Shown: positions 7,876 through 15,005 of the stretch, piece by piece
Layout of the letters: every line of letters starts with the position of its first letter
How positions within the stretch are numbered: position 1 is the stretch's first letter
From: JBDTCO01 sp039923495
Lineage (GTDB): Bacteria > Myxococcota_A > Polyangia > Palsa-1104
Direction of reading: 5' to 3'
NCBI GenBank assembly: GCA_039923495.1
Contig: JBDTCO010000246.1
Coordinates: 1 to 39,054, forward strand
DNA length: 39,054 nt
Notes under the pieces: generated by a model
Databases searched by the model: none
Told to the model about the DNA's origin: nothing
Seen by the model: the letters and a program-made list of their open reading frames with translations, nothing else
Position numbers and translations under genes: made by a program

Positions 7876-9755
7876 GCCTCGGGCTGACGCACGGGCGCTT
7901 CCGGATCGGCGCGAACTTCTGGGCGCGACAGCACGGACCGCGGATGTGGTCGCGCGGCGACGACTTCTCGGCCGAGCTCGCGCAGGCACGCGACATCGGC
8001 CTCGACACGCTGCGCATCTTTGCATTCGCGCCGGACTTCGTCATGGGCCAGCCCGGCGCGTATCGCATCGCAGCCACGCCGCTGGCGCGCATGAAGAAGC
8101 TCGCGGTGCACGCGGTCGAACATGGGTTGTGGCTCGTGCCGTCTCCGCTCGTCGGGCACATGTCGGGCGCGAACTTCGATCTGCCGGGTGCCGAAGGTCG
8201 ATCGATCTTCGACCCGGAGCTCGCGGTCGGTGCGCGCCTGCTCGTCGAGGCCGTGGCGCGCGCGCTCTCGACGAGCCCCGCGGTCATCGGCTATGCGCTG
8301 ACGAACGAGCTGCCGCTGTGGGCCGGCATCCACGAGGGCAAACAGTTCTGCGCCGCCACGATCGAGGCGTGGTGCGCGCAGATGATCGACGCGGCCCGCG
8401 CGGCGCACCCAGGCGTGCCCGTGGGTCTCGGCGACGGGCTGATGGGCGGGTTCCCGAACCAGGCGCTCGCGAAGCGCGTCGACTTCGTGGGACCGCACGT
8501 CTACGACGCCGATCCGGACGCGCTGCGCTGGGGGTACCGGTACGACCACGCGCTGCGCCGCGCGTCGCTCCTCGGACGGCCGATGGTGCTCGAGGAGTTC
8601 GGAGGCTCGTCGACTCAGGTCGGCGAGGCCGAGCACGCGGACCTGTGGAACGAGGCGCTGTACGCGTCGTTCACGCTGGGTGCGCGTGGCGCGATCGGCT
8701 GGTGCTGGAGCGACTTCCCCGTAGAGACGGTGGGTCGCGAGATTCCGTACGAGCACCACCCCTTCGAGCTGTCGTTCGGCATCACGCGCGCGGACGGTAG
8801 CGAGAAGCCCGCGGCCGGTGTGATCCGAACGTGGCGGACCCTGCTCGACGGGTTGCCCGATGAGGCGCCGGTGCCGGCGACGTCGCGCGTGACCTTGCTC
8901 CGCTCGAGCTTCATCGATGGCGTCTATCCGTTCTCGTGGACCGACCGCGGCCTCCTCGAGCGAGCGGAGCTCACGGCGCTGACGCTCGCGGATCAGGCGG
9001 GGCTGCGGCCTGTGCTGCGCGACGAGGCCAGGGTCGAGGGGGACCTCATCCTCGTGCCGTCGACGCAGCGGCTGCTGACCTCCACGTGGCTCGAGCTCGA
9101 GCATCGAGCGATGGAGGGCGCGACCGTGTACTGGTCGTGGTTCGGCGGCGACCACCTGTTCCACCAGGGTGCGTGGTGTCCGATCTTCGAGCGGTTGACG
9201 GGCTGCCGGCACCACCTGCGCTACGGCGTGCTCGACCTGCCCGAGGAGGCGCTGCGGCTCGATGGCGTGCTCGCGAAGATGCCGCCGCTGCCCACGGGCG
9301 CGTTCGCGGTGCGCCGCGGCGGCGATGGGGCGGCGGCCGCGGCGTACCTGCCCATCGAGCCCACGGACGCGTCGGTACGCGTGCTGTCGCGCGACCACAT
9401 GAAGCGACCGATGCTGGTGGAGCGACCGCTCGGACGCGGCCACGTGGTGTTCTGCGCGGCGCCTCTCGAGCGCTACGCAGCGAGGCTGCCGGACGGGACG
9501 ACGCGTGGGCTGTCGGCGCTGTACCGCGTACTGCGCGAGCGCGCGGGCGTGAGGCCACCGAGGCAGCACGGCATGGAGCTCTCGGAGGCGCTGTGCATCC
9601 GCGAGGTCTCGGTTGGTGACGTCGATCTGACGGTGATGATGAACCGGGGCACGCAGTGCCTTCCGATGGACGCGACGGCAACGCCGCGATGGTCGTCCGT
9701 GCCGCTGTCCGGCACGCTCCCGCCGAAGCAGATCGTGATCTTCGACGACGTGTAG
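7872..9755 (+). CDS. Glycoside-hydrolase-like protein with TIM barrel and GATase-like C-terminal domain
   Basis: Homology begins close to the stop of the previous gene, and the most sensible start is TTG 7872, overlapping that stop as TTGA (627 residues). Residues about 8-330 look like a clan GH-A cellulase/mannanase TIM barrel: Y-A-L-T-N-E-L-P with the likely acid/base Glu146, and V-L-E-E-F-G-G with the likely nucleophile Glu242. Residues about 345-540 resemble the glutamine-amidotransferase-like domain seen in some beta-galactosidases (D-L-I-L-V-P-S-T, then G-A-T-V-Y-W-S-W-F-G-G). No signal peptide is visible, so a cytoplasmic place or a different export route is possible. The substrate is unknown. 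A start further downstream (ATG 7944) would cut off the first barrel strand. Confidence 0.8.
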   Translation: MSLGLTHGRFRIGANFWARQHGPRMWSRGDDFSAELAQARDIGLDTLRIFAFAPDFVMGQPGAYRIAATPLARMKKLAVHAVEHGLWLVPSPLVGHMSGANFDLPGAEGRSIFDPELAVGARLLVEAVARALSTSPAVIGYALTNELPLWAGIHEGKQFCAATIEAWCAQMIDAARAAHPGVPVGLGDGLMGGFPNQALAKRVDFVGPHVYDADPDALRWGYRYDHALRRASLLGRPMVLEEFGGSSTQVGEAEHADLWNEALYASFTLGARGAIGWCWSDFPVETVGREIPYEHHPFELSFGITRADGSEKPAAGVIRTWRTLLDGLPDEAPVPATSRVTLLRSSFIDGVYPFSWTDRGLLERAELTALTLADQAGLRPVLRDEARVEGDLILVPSTQRLLTSTWLELEHRAMEGATVYWSWFGGDHLFHQGAWCPIFERLTGCRHHLRYGVLDLPEEALRLDGVLAKMPPLPTGAFAVRRGGDGAAAAAYLPIEPTDASVRVLSRDHMKRPMLVERPLGRGHVVFCAAPLERYAARLPDGTTRGLSALYRVLRERAGVRPPRQHGMELSEALCIREVSVGDVDLTVMMNRGTQCLPMDATATPRWSSVPLSGTLPPKQIVIFDDV

Positions 9756-9765
9756 CTCGAACTTA

Positions 9766-9794
9766 TTGACACCGACGCGCAGGAATACTATTCA
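9766..9794 (+). promoter_or_regulatory. Sigma-70-type promoter of the tRNA-Leu gene
   Basis: TTGACA at 9766-9771 and TATTCA at 9789-9794 are separated by 17 bases. The predicted transcript start falls just before the mature tRNA 5' end at 9811. The -35 box is perfect; the -10 box is moderate. Confidence 0.7.
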
Positions 9795-9810
9795 GACGGC
9801 CCTGCATCCC

Positions 9811-9893
9811 GCGAGGATGGCGGAACTTGGTAGACGCGCTGGCCTAAGGAGCCAGTGGGTAAAACTGTGGGGGTTCGAGTCCCCCTCCTCGCA
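9811..9893 (+). tRNA. tRNA-Leu, anticodon AAG
   Basis: An 83-base class II tRNA. The acceptor stem is GCGAGGA with TCCTCGC, discriminator A at 9893. The D arm includes the leucine-type G-G-T-A-G-A-C-G-C. The anticodon stem is CTGGC/GCCAG with loop CTAAGGA, which puts AAG at 9846-9848 after the invariant T33 and before G37. The variable arm is 13 bases, weakly paired (AGT with ACT). The T arm is GGGGG-TTCGAGT-CCCCC. CCA is not encoded. The long variable arm, D-loop sequence and A73 identify leucine. The anticodon would read CUU, or CUC/CUU/CUA if A34 is deaminated to inosine. Confidence 0.93.
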
Positions 9894-9960
9894 CACAGAA
9901 AACCTGCGATCCCCACGAGGGCCGTTGCAACGGGTCGTTGACGCATGACAACGTCTGCCC

Positions 9961-11229
9961 GTGAAAAAACTGGGCCTGGGTTCGATGACGCTGCTGTTCT
10001 GCATCGCTGGGTGCGGTGGAGCGACGGCCGGCAAGACGTCGCTGGTGAGGCTCGTGGCCGAGCCGCCGGGCGCCAACTGCGCCTCGGGCGGGACCGAGAT
10101 CCTCGTCGGCGTCGATGCCAACGGCAACGGCATGCTCCAGGACAGCGAGGTCACGTCGACGCAGTACGTGTGCGCAGGCGCAACGGGCACCGCAGGTAGC
10201 GCGGGCTCGCAAGGCACCGCGGGCAATACCGGCGCCGCGGGCAAGAACGAACTCGTCCTCGTCGTGCCCGAGCCCGCGGGCTCGAACTGCACGTACGGAG
10301 GGAGCGCGATCGAGACCGGCATCGACACGAACGGCGATGGCATCCTCGAGAGCGGCGAGATCGACGCCTCGACGACGCAGTACGTCTGCAAGAGCGCGTC
10401 GATCGCCCAGCAACTCGAAGGTCAGGGGGACATCACCATCGTCGACCAGTTCGACGCGCAGGTGGCCCACGGCATCACGCACGTGAGCGGCAAGCTCGTC
10501 ATCAGCAACACGCAACTCTCGTCGATCGACTTCCCACTGCTCACGACCGTCGACGGCGATCTCGTCATCAGCGGCAACTCGAACCTCACGTCCATCTCGC
10601 TGCCGTCCCTCGCGAGCGTCGGCGGCGCTCTGCAGATCGCCGGTAGCGGCTCCTTGAACAGCCTCGACGTCTCCGCGCTGGCGACGGTGTCCGGCAACTT
10701 CACGATCGCGAACGCCACCTACCTGCCGGCGCTCCCCCTCCCGATGCTGACGAGCGCGGGGGGGGTCATCATTGGAGCGACGGCCGTCTCGACGCTGGCT
10801 TTTCCGTCACTCACGACCCTCGGCGACGGCGGCTTCAGCATCACCACGGCGGCGACCACGCTGAGCGTCCCGGTGCTCTCCACCGTGAGTGGGTCGGTGT
10901 TGCTCGACCACGTCGCGGCGTCGACGGTCACGTTCCCGCAGCTCACCTCGGCCGGCAGCGTGCTGCTCCAGTTCAGCAGCGTCTCGTCGCTGTCGCTGCC
11001 GATGCTCGACCAGGTAGGCGCCTACGGATCCTGGGCCATCTCCGACAACGCCTCGCTCGTCGCTTTCTCGGCGCCGATGGTGAAGTCGCTGCCCGGCAAC
11101 TTCCTCTACATCGGCTACAACGCCTCGCTGCGGCAGTGCCTCGTCGACGCGTTCGTCGCCCAGCTCAGCCCGTCGCCGACGACGAGCGTGACCACGAACA
11201 ACAACGGCACGCCGAACACCTGCCCGTAG
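9961..11229 (+). CDS. Lipoprotein with two DUF7151-like repeats, collagen-like linker and leucine-rich L-domain-like repeats
   Basis: A 422-residue lipoprotein from GTG 9961; the signal peptide ends in lipobox I-A-G-C (Cys18). Residues about 25-72 and 96-143 are two copies of a unit with the pattern N-C-x-x-G-G, I-x-x-G-x-D-x-N-G-N/D-G, Y-V-C. The aspartates resemble a calcium-binding loop and the two cysteines probably pair. Between them lies a glycine-rich collagen-like stretch (G-T-A-G-S-A-G-S and so on, residues 73-94). From about 165 to 395 come about nine repeats of 20-24 residues built on L-P-x-L-x-S/T-V-x-G, like receptor-L/leucine-rich solenoids. Surface exposure and a binding or adhesion role are inference. 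No enzyme motif is seen. Confidence 0.83.
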   Translation: MKKLGLGSMTLLFCIAGCGGATAGKTSLVRLVAEPPGANCASGGTEILVGVDANGNGMLQDSEVTSTQYVCAGATGTAGSAGSQGTAGNTGAAGKNELVLVVPEPAGSNCTYGGSAIETGIDTNGDGILESGEIDASTTQYVCKSASIAQQLEGQGDITIVDQFDAQVAHGITHVSGKLVISNTQLSSIDFPLLTTVDGDLVISGNSNLTSISLPSLASVGGALQIAGSGSLNSLDVSALATVSGNFTIANATYLPALPLPMLTSAGGVIIGATAVSTLAFPSLTTLGDGGFSITTAATTLSVPVLSTVSGSVLLDHVAASTVTFPQLTSAGSVLLQFSSVSSLSLPMLDQVGAYGSWAISDNASLVAFSAPMVKSLPGNFLYIGYNASLRQCLVDAFVAQLSPSPTTSVTTNNNGTPNTCP

Positions 11230-11240
11230 CTGCGCGGAGC

Positions 11241-11272
11241 ACGCACAAAAGCCCAGTCGGCCTTTTCTGCGT
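11241..11272. terminator. Bidirectional intrinsic terminator
   Basis: The stem ACGCA-c-AAAAG-CC pairs with GG-c-CTTTT-c-TGCGT around a five-base loop. It contains A-rich and T-rich arms, so it can act on both strands. It sits exactly between the stop of the repeat lipoprotein and the stop of hutD, sharing one base with the latter. Confidence 0.75.
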
Positions 11273-11817
11273 CAGGGCGCGCGCATCAGAGTCGTCACGA
11301 GCAGCACCGCCTCCGTCGCTTCGACGATGCACACGGAGTCGATGATCAACGCGTCGTGACGCTGCAACGAGATGCCCTCGCCGTCGATCGAGCCCTGCGC
11401 CACGAACACGATCGTGGTGCCACCTGCCCCGATGTGCACGCGCCCTGCGACGCGCCTCCTCTCGAGCCGGTGCGTGTAGCGTCCTCGACGCGTCATCACG
11501 TTGAAGTCGGTCGTGCTGCCTCCGTGGAGCTTCGCCGTCACCGCGAGCTCGCCTGGAAACTCGAGCACGTCCTGCCCGAGCACCACGCGCCTTCCTGCGA
11601 CGTCGAGCTCCACGCCGCCGCCCTCGACGAGCGCCAGGCTGCGATCGATGCCGGGGAAGCTCGAGAACGGGCCATCGCGGTCGATCGTCGCCAGGCTGAT
11701 GCGCCAGTCAAAGTCGTCGAGGCTCGCGCCCTGGGGCTCGACCGCGATCGTCGTCGTCGAGCCGCCGCCGTTCTTCCACGGCGCCGGCACGAGGTTCGCG
11801 TGACGGATGACGCGCAT
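11272..11817 (-). CDS. hutD: HutD/Ves-family protein
   Basis: A 181-residue cupin-like protein. It starts M-R-V-I-R, then W-K-N-G-G-G-S-T-T-T, the HutD/Ves signature, and has D-F-D-W-R-I-S-L-A-T-I and D-G-P-F-S-S-F-P-G-I-D-R segments typical of the family. HutD is found in histidine-utilisation operons and is thought to limit hut activity, possibly by binding formylglutamate; this is family knowledge. ATG 11817 overlaps the stop of hutF by one base (TGATG), so it is the last gene of the hutG-hutF-hutD operon. The longer frame to 11898 adds unrelated residues. Confidence 0.9.
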   Translation of the reverse strand: MRVIRHANLVPAPWKNGGGSTTTIAVEPQGASLDDFDWRISLATIDRDGPFSSFPGIDRSLALVEGGGVELDVAGRRVVLGQDVLEFPGELAVTAKLHGGSTTDFNVMTRRGRYTHRLERRRVAGRVHIGAGGTTIVFVAQGSIDGEGISLQRHDALIIDSVCIVEATEAVLLVTTLMRAP

Positions 11818-13169
11818 CAGCGCAGCTCGGTCAGCACGCGTCGATAGCGCTCGGCGATCGCGTCGCCATCCACGTGCGCTCGATCCCTCACCACCCACCC
11901 GCCACCGACGAGCACGTGCTTGACCAGGTTGTCGTTGCCGCAGAAGACGAAGCGGCCCAGGAGCTCGGAGGTGTCGGCACCGGCGACGGCTGGGTGCGCG
12001 TCATCGAGCACGATCACGTCCGCGCGCTCGCCGACGCGCAGCGCACCGACGGGCCTGCCCGCCGCCTGCGCTCCGCCGACGAGGGCCTGCTGCCAGAGGA
12101 CGTCGCCGACCTGACGCGTCTCTCCGGTCTGCGCGATGTTGCGACGACGCTGCACCAGGCGCTGCCCGTACTCGAGCCAGCGCAGCTCCTCCACCGGCGA
12201 CTGCGAGACGTGGCTGTCGCTGCCGATCCCGATGCGCCCACCATGGTCGAGATAGCGCTGGAGCGGAAAGAGCCCGTCGCCGAGGTTGGCCTCCGTCGTC
12301 GGGCACAGGCCAGCGACCGCGCCGCTCTTGGCGAGCGCGGCCACCTCTTCGTCGTCGAGGTGCGTCGCGTGCACGAGGCACCAGCGCTGATCCACGTCGA
12401 CGTGGTCCATGAGCCAGCGCACGGGCCTCTGTCCCGAGAACGCGAGGCTCTGCTCCACCTCGCCGACCTGCTCCGCGATGTGGATGTGCAGCGGTCTGCC
12501 CGGAGGCATCGCTGCAACCACCCGTGCGACCTGCGCGAGCGAGGCTGCACGCAAAGAGTGCGGCGCGACGCCGATCTCGAGCTGTCCATCCCGCGCGGGC
12601 TCGAGCGCCTCGACGATGCGCAGCACCTCGTCGGCAGAGGTGCGAAAGCGCTGCTGCTCGGGCGCGAGCGGCTGCTCGCCGAAGCCCGCCCAGCTGTAGA
12701 GCACCGGCAGCATCGTGATGCCGATTCCCGTCGCGCGCGCGGCTGCGATCGTGCGCTCGGCCGTCTCTGCGATGCGCGGATAGAATGCACCGGCGGGATC
12801 GCGGTGCAGGTAGTGGAACTCGCAGACGGACGTGTACCCGTGACGCAGACACTCGACGTAGAGCTGCGCTGCGATCGCCTCGAGCTGCGGCGGCGAGATG
12901 ACGCGCGCGAAGCGGTACATGAGATCGCGCCACGTCCAGAAGCTGTCGGGGTCCTCGCCCGCGTGCTCGGTGCGGCCCGCGAGCGCGCGCTGAAACGCAT
13001 GCGAGTGCAGGTTCGGCATGCCCGGCAGCACGAGCTCGGCGTGCTCCGCTTCATCGGATGCACCACCGACGACCACACGGGTCAGCGTGCCGGAGCCGCT
13101 CCACTCGAGCCGAACGTCGTTCGCCCAGCCATAGGGCAGGAGCGCGCGCCGTGCGAAGAGCGCGGTCAT
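11817..13169 (-). CDS. hutF: Formimidoylglutamate deiminase HutF
   Basis: A 450-residue amidohydrolase of normal HutF length. Metal ligands are visible: N-L-H-S-H-A-F-Q-R-A (the H-x-H of strand 1), H-I-H-I-A-E-Q, L-V-H-A-T-H and the catalytic-aspartate segment I-G-S-D-S-H-V-S. HutF converts N-formimino-L-glutamate to N-formyl-L-glutamate and ammonia in the five-step histidine pathway. It is coupled on both sides: ATGA with hutG upstream and TGATG with hutD downstream. HutG next door uses its product, which supports the assignment over related chlorohydrolase-type amidohydrolases. Confidence 0.95.
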   Translation of the reverse strand: MTALFARRALLPYGWANDVRLEWSGSGTLTRVVVGGASDEAEHAELVLPGMPNLHSHAFQRALAGRTEHAGEDPDSFWTWRDLMYRFARVISPPQLEAIAAQLYVECLRHGYTSVCEFHYLHRDPAGAFYPRIAETAERTIAAARATGIGITMLPVLYSWAGFGEQPLAPEQQRFRTSADEVLRIVEALEPARDGQLEIGVAPHSLRAASLAQVARVVAAMPPGRPLHIHIAEQVGEVEQSLAFSGQRPVRWLMDHVDVDQRWCLVHATHLDDEEVAALAKSGAVAGLCPTTEANLGDGLFPLQRYLDHGGRIGIGSDSHVSQSPVEELRWLEYGQRLVQRRRNIAQTGETRQVGDVLWQQALVGGAQAAGRPVGALRVGERADVIVLDDAHPAVAGADTSELLGRFVFCGNDNLVKHVLVGGGWVVRDRAHVDGDAIAERYRRVLTELR

Positions 13170-13954
13170 CCGAGCGCCCACTTCGCTGCAGCGTCGACGA
13201 GCGTGCGGAGCAGCGGCTGGATGCGCGCCGCCACCTCGGGCTGGAACGCGAACGGTGCGTGTTCGTCCATGTAGAGGCACTGGCACATCTCGAGCTGAAC
13301 CGCGTGCACGCGCGCGTCGGGCTTGCCGTAGTGCCGGGTGATGTGACCGCCCTTGAAGCGGCCGTTCTCGACGACGGTGAACACGCCGCTTTGGCGCGCG
13401 AGGTCGACGATGCGCGCCGCCAGCTCGGGCGCGCACGACTTGCCCGCCGCCGTTCCGAAGTTGAGGTCGGGCAGACGCCCCTCGAAGAAGCGCGGCACGA
13501 CCGACGCGATCGAGTGCGCGTCCCACAGCACGACGCGGCCGTGCAGCGCGAGCAGCCGGTCGAGCTCGTCGCGAAGCGCTGCGTGGTACGGGCGGAAGTA
13601 CCGCGTCACGCGCGCCGCGATCTCCTCCGGCGCCGGCGCCTCCCCGGGCTGGTAGAGCGGCGCGCGTCCGAATGTGTCGATGGGGCACAGGCTCGTCGTG
13701 TCGAGCCCCGGATAGAGGTTCGTGTCCTCGGGCGGGCGGTTGAGATCGACGACGTACCGCGACCAGCGCGCGGCGATGCGCGATACGCCCACGTCGTCGA
13801 GGAAGTCGTAGAGCTGCGGCAGGTGCCAGTCGGTGTCCGCTCGCACGAGCGCCTCGGGCGTGAGGCGCTCGACCAGCTCGTCGGGGATGTCGACGCCCGA
13901 GTGCGGCATGGACACGAGCATCGGCAGGCGTCCCGTTCGAAGGTCGAAGCTCAT
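13166..13954 (-). CDS. hutG: N-formylglutamate deformylase HutG
   Basis: A 262-residue protein of the N-formylglutamate amidohydrolase family. Landmarks are M-P-H-S-G-V-D-I-P near residue 18, D-L-N-R-P-P-E-D-T-N-L-Y-P, L-W-D-A-H-S-I and F-K-G-G-H-I-T-R-H-Y-G-K-P. It hydrolyses N-formylglutamate to glutamate and formate, the step after HutF. ATG 13954 is the first ATG that preserves the family N-terminus. It is the first gene of the hutGFD operon, transcribed away from the exported protein at 14098, with 143 bases between them that hold no promoter I can define. hutH, hutU and hutI are not in the window. Confidence 0.94.
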   Translation of the reverse strand: MSFDLRTGRLPMLVSMPHSGVDIPDELVERLTPEALVRADTDWHLPQLYDFLDDVGVSRIAARWSRYVVDLNRPPEDTNLYPGLDTTSLCPIDTFGRAPLYQPGEAPAPEEIAARVTRYFRPYHAALRDELDRLLALHGRVVLWDAHSIASVVPRFFEGRLPDLNFGTAAGKSCAPELAARIVDLARQSGVFTVVENGRFKGGHITRHYGKPDARVHAVQLEMCQCLYMDEHAPFAFQPEVAARIQPLLRTLVDAAAKWALG

Positions 13955-14097
13955 CGCAACAAGGATAGCGCGCCTTCGTCCTCGCCATCGGCGTCTTCGA
14001 GGCGAGCCCGATGGGGTGGACACCAGCACGTCACCGACAAACTTCGGACGCGAACGCGTGTGGTGACGCGTCTCGATTCGACCTACCCTCGATCGTC

Positions 14098-15003
14098 GTG
14101 CCCGCCCTCCGTCACCTCGCGCTGCTCCTCGGCCTCTGTGCCACCGCCGGCGCGCGCGCGGACGAGCCGCTGCTCCGCTATCGCAACGTGCAGGCAGGCG
14201 CGGTCGCCGATTTCCAGCTCTCGTCGACGTCCGGCGGCCTCGCGGTGCTCGGCGAGGGCGGCGCGCAGTTCGTCGGCATCGAGACCTTCCGCCAGGGCCG
14301 GCTGCTCGTTCAGTGGGATGCGCTGCTCGCCGTGCGCGGCGGCGTCCTCGGCAACACGGCCCCGCCGTTCACGACGCTCATCGGCGGTCACACGATGGCG
14401 TCCGTCGAGGCCGGCTATCGCTTCATGCACGCATCTCACTCGAGCCTCTACCTGGGCGCCCGACTCTCCGGCGATCTCTCGATCATGGCGCATCCGGGGC
14501 TGTCGCTCTCCCAGCTCGATCGCTTGAACGCGATGGACAGCGTCGGTGGTGTCGTCGCGCACGGCGATGTGCGCGTCGCGCTGGGCTACTCCTGGCTGTC
14601 GGGGCGAAAGTCGCTGCTGCTCACCGGCTTCGTGCAGGAGGCGGGCTATATCCCCGGCGTGTTCACGCCCGGGCTCGGCTACACCGAGGCGGGCGTGTCG
14701 GCGCGCTTCGATCTGGCTCAGCGGCTCACGCTCCACGTCGAAGGTTTCGCTGGCCGTGGCGCCAAGCGCACCGAGCCGTCGCTCGACACCGACCTGCAGA
14801 GCAGCACCGCCGGCATCCAGGCGCTCGTCCGCGGCGTCTTCGACAGCGGCGTCTGGCTCGCGCTCTCCGGCAGCTACCAGCGCGAGCTCGATCACCGCGC
14901 CTACCACACCAGCCACACCGTCTACGACACCGCGAACGCGCCGAACATGGGCTTCCAGCTCCTCGTCGGGCTGCCGTTCCAGTGGAACCACAAGCACAGG
15001 TGA
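14098..15003 (+). CDS. Exported beta-barrel-like protein of unknown function
   Basis: About 301 residues from GTG 14098, which gives a clean signal peptide (P-A-L-R-H-L-A-L-L-L-G, cleavage near A-R-A-D). The longer frame from 14011 would place this peptide internally. The mature part alternates polar and hydrophobic residues in short strands with Gly, Tyr and Arg (for example V-E-A-G-Y-R-F, L-Y-L-G-A-R-L, V-A-L-G-Y-S-W) and ends with an aromatic strand and charged tail, as outer-membrane barrels do. I recognise no family. It lies two bases before the phosphoesterase lipoprotein and is likely co-transcribed with it. Confidence 0.72.
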   Translation: MPALRHLALLLGLCATAGARADEPLLRYRNVQAGAVADFQLSSTSGGLAVLGEGGAQFVGIETFRQGRLLVQWDALLAVRGGVLGNTAPPFTTLIGGHTMASVEAGYRFMHASHSSLYLGARLSGDLSIMAHPGLSLSQLDRLNAMDSVGGVVAHGDVRVALGYSWLSGRKSLLLTGFVQEAGYIPGVFTPGLGYTEAGVSARFDLAQRLTLHVEGFAGRGAKRTEPSLDTDLQSSTAGIQALVRGVFDSGVWLALSGSYQRELDHRAYHTSHTVYDTANAPNMGFQLLVGLPFQWNHKHR

Positions 15004-15005
15004 CC

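Noticed and set aside
9766..9948. 60-residue open frame across the tRNA
   Set aside because: It covers the whole tRNA-Leu gene and its promoter; not a protein gene.
9894..9960. Terminator after the tRNA
   Set aside because: Only a four-pair stem (GTTG with CAAC) and no T tract.
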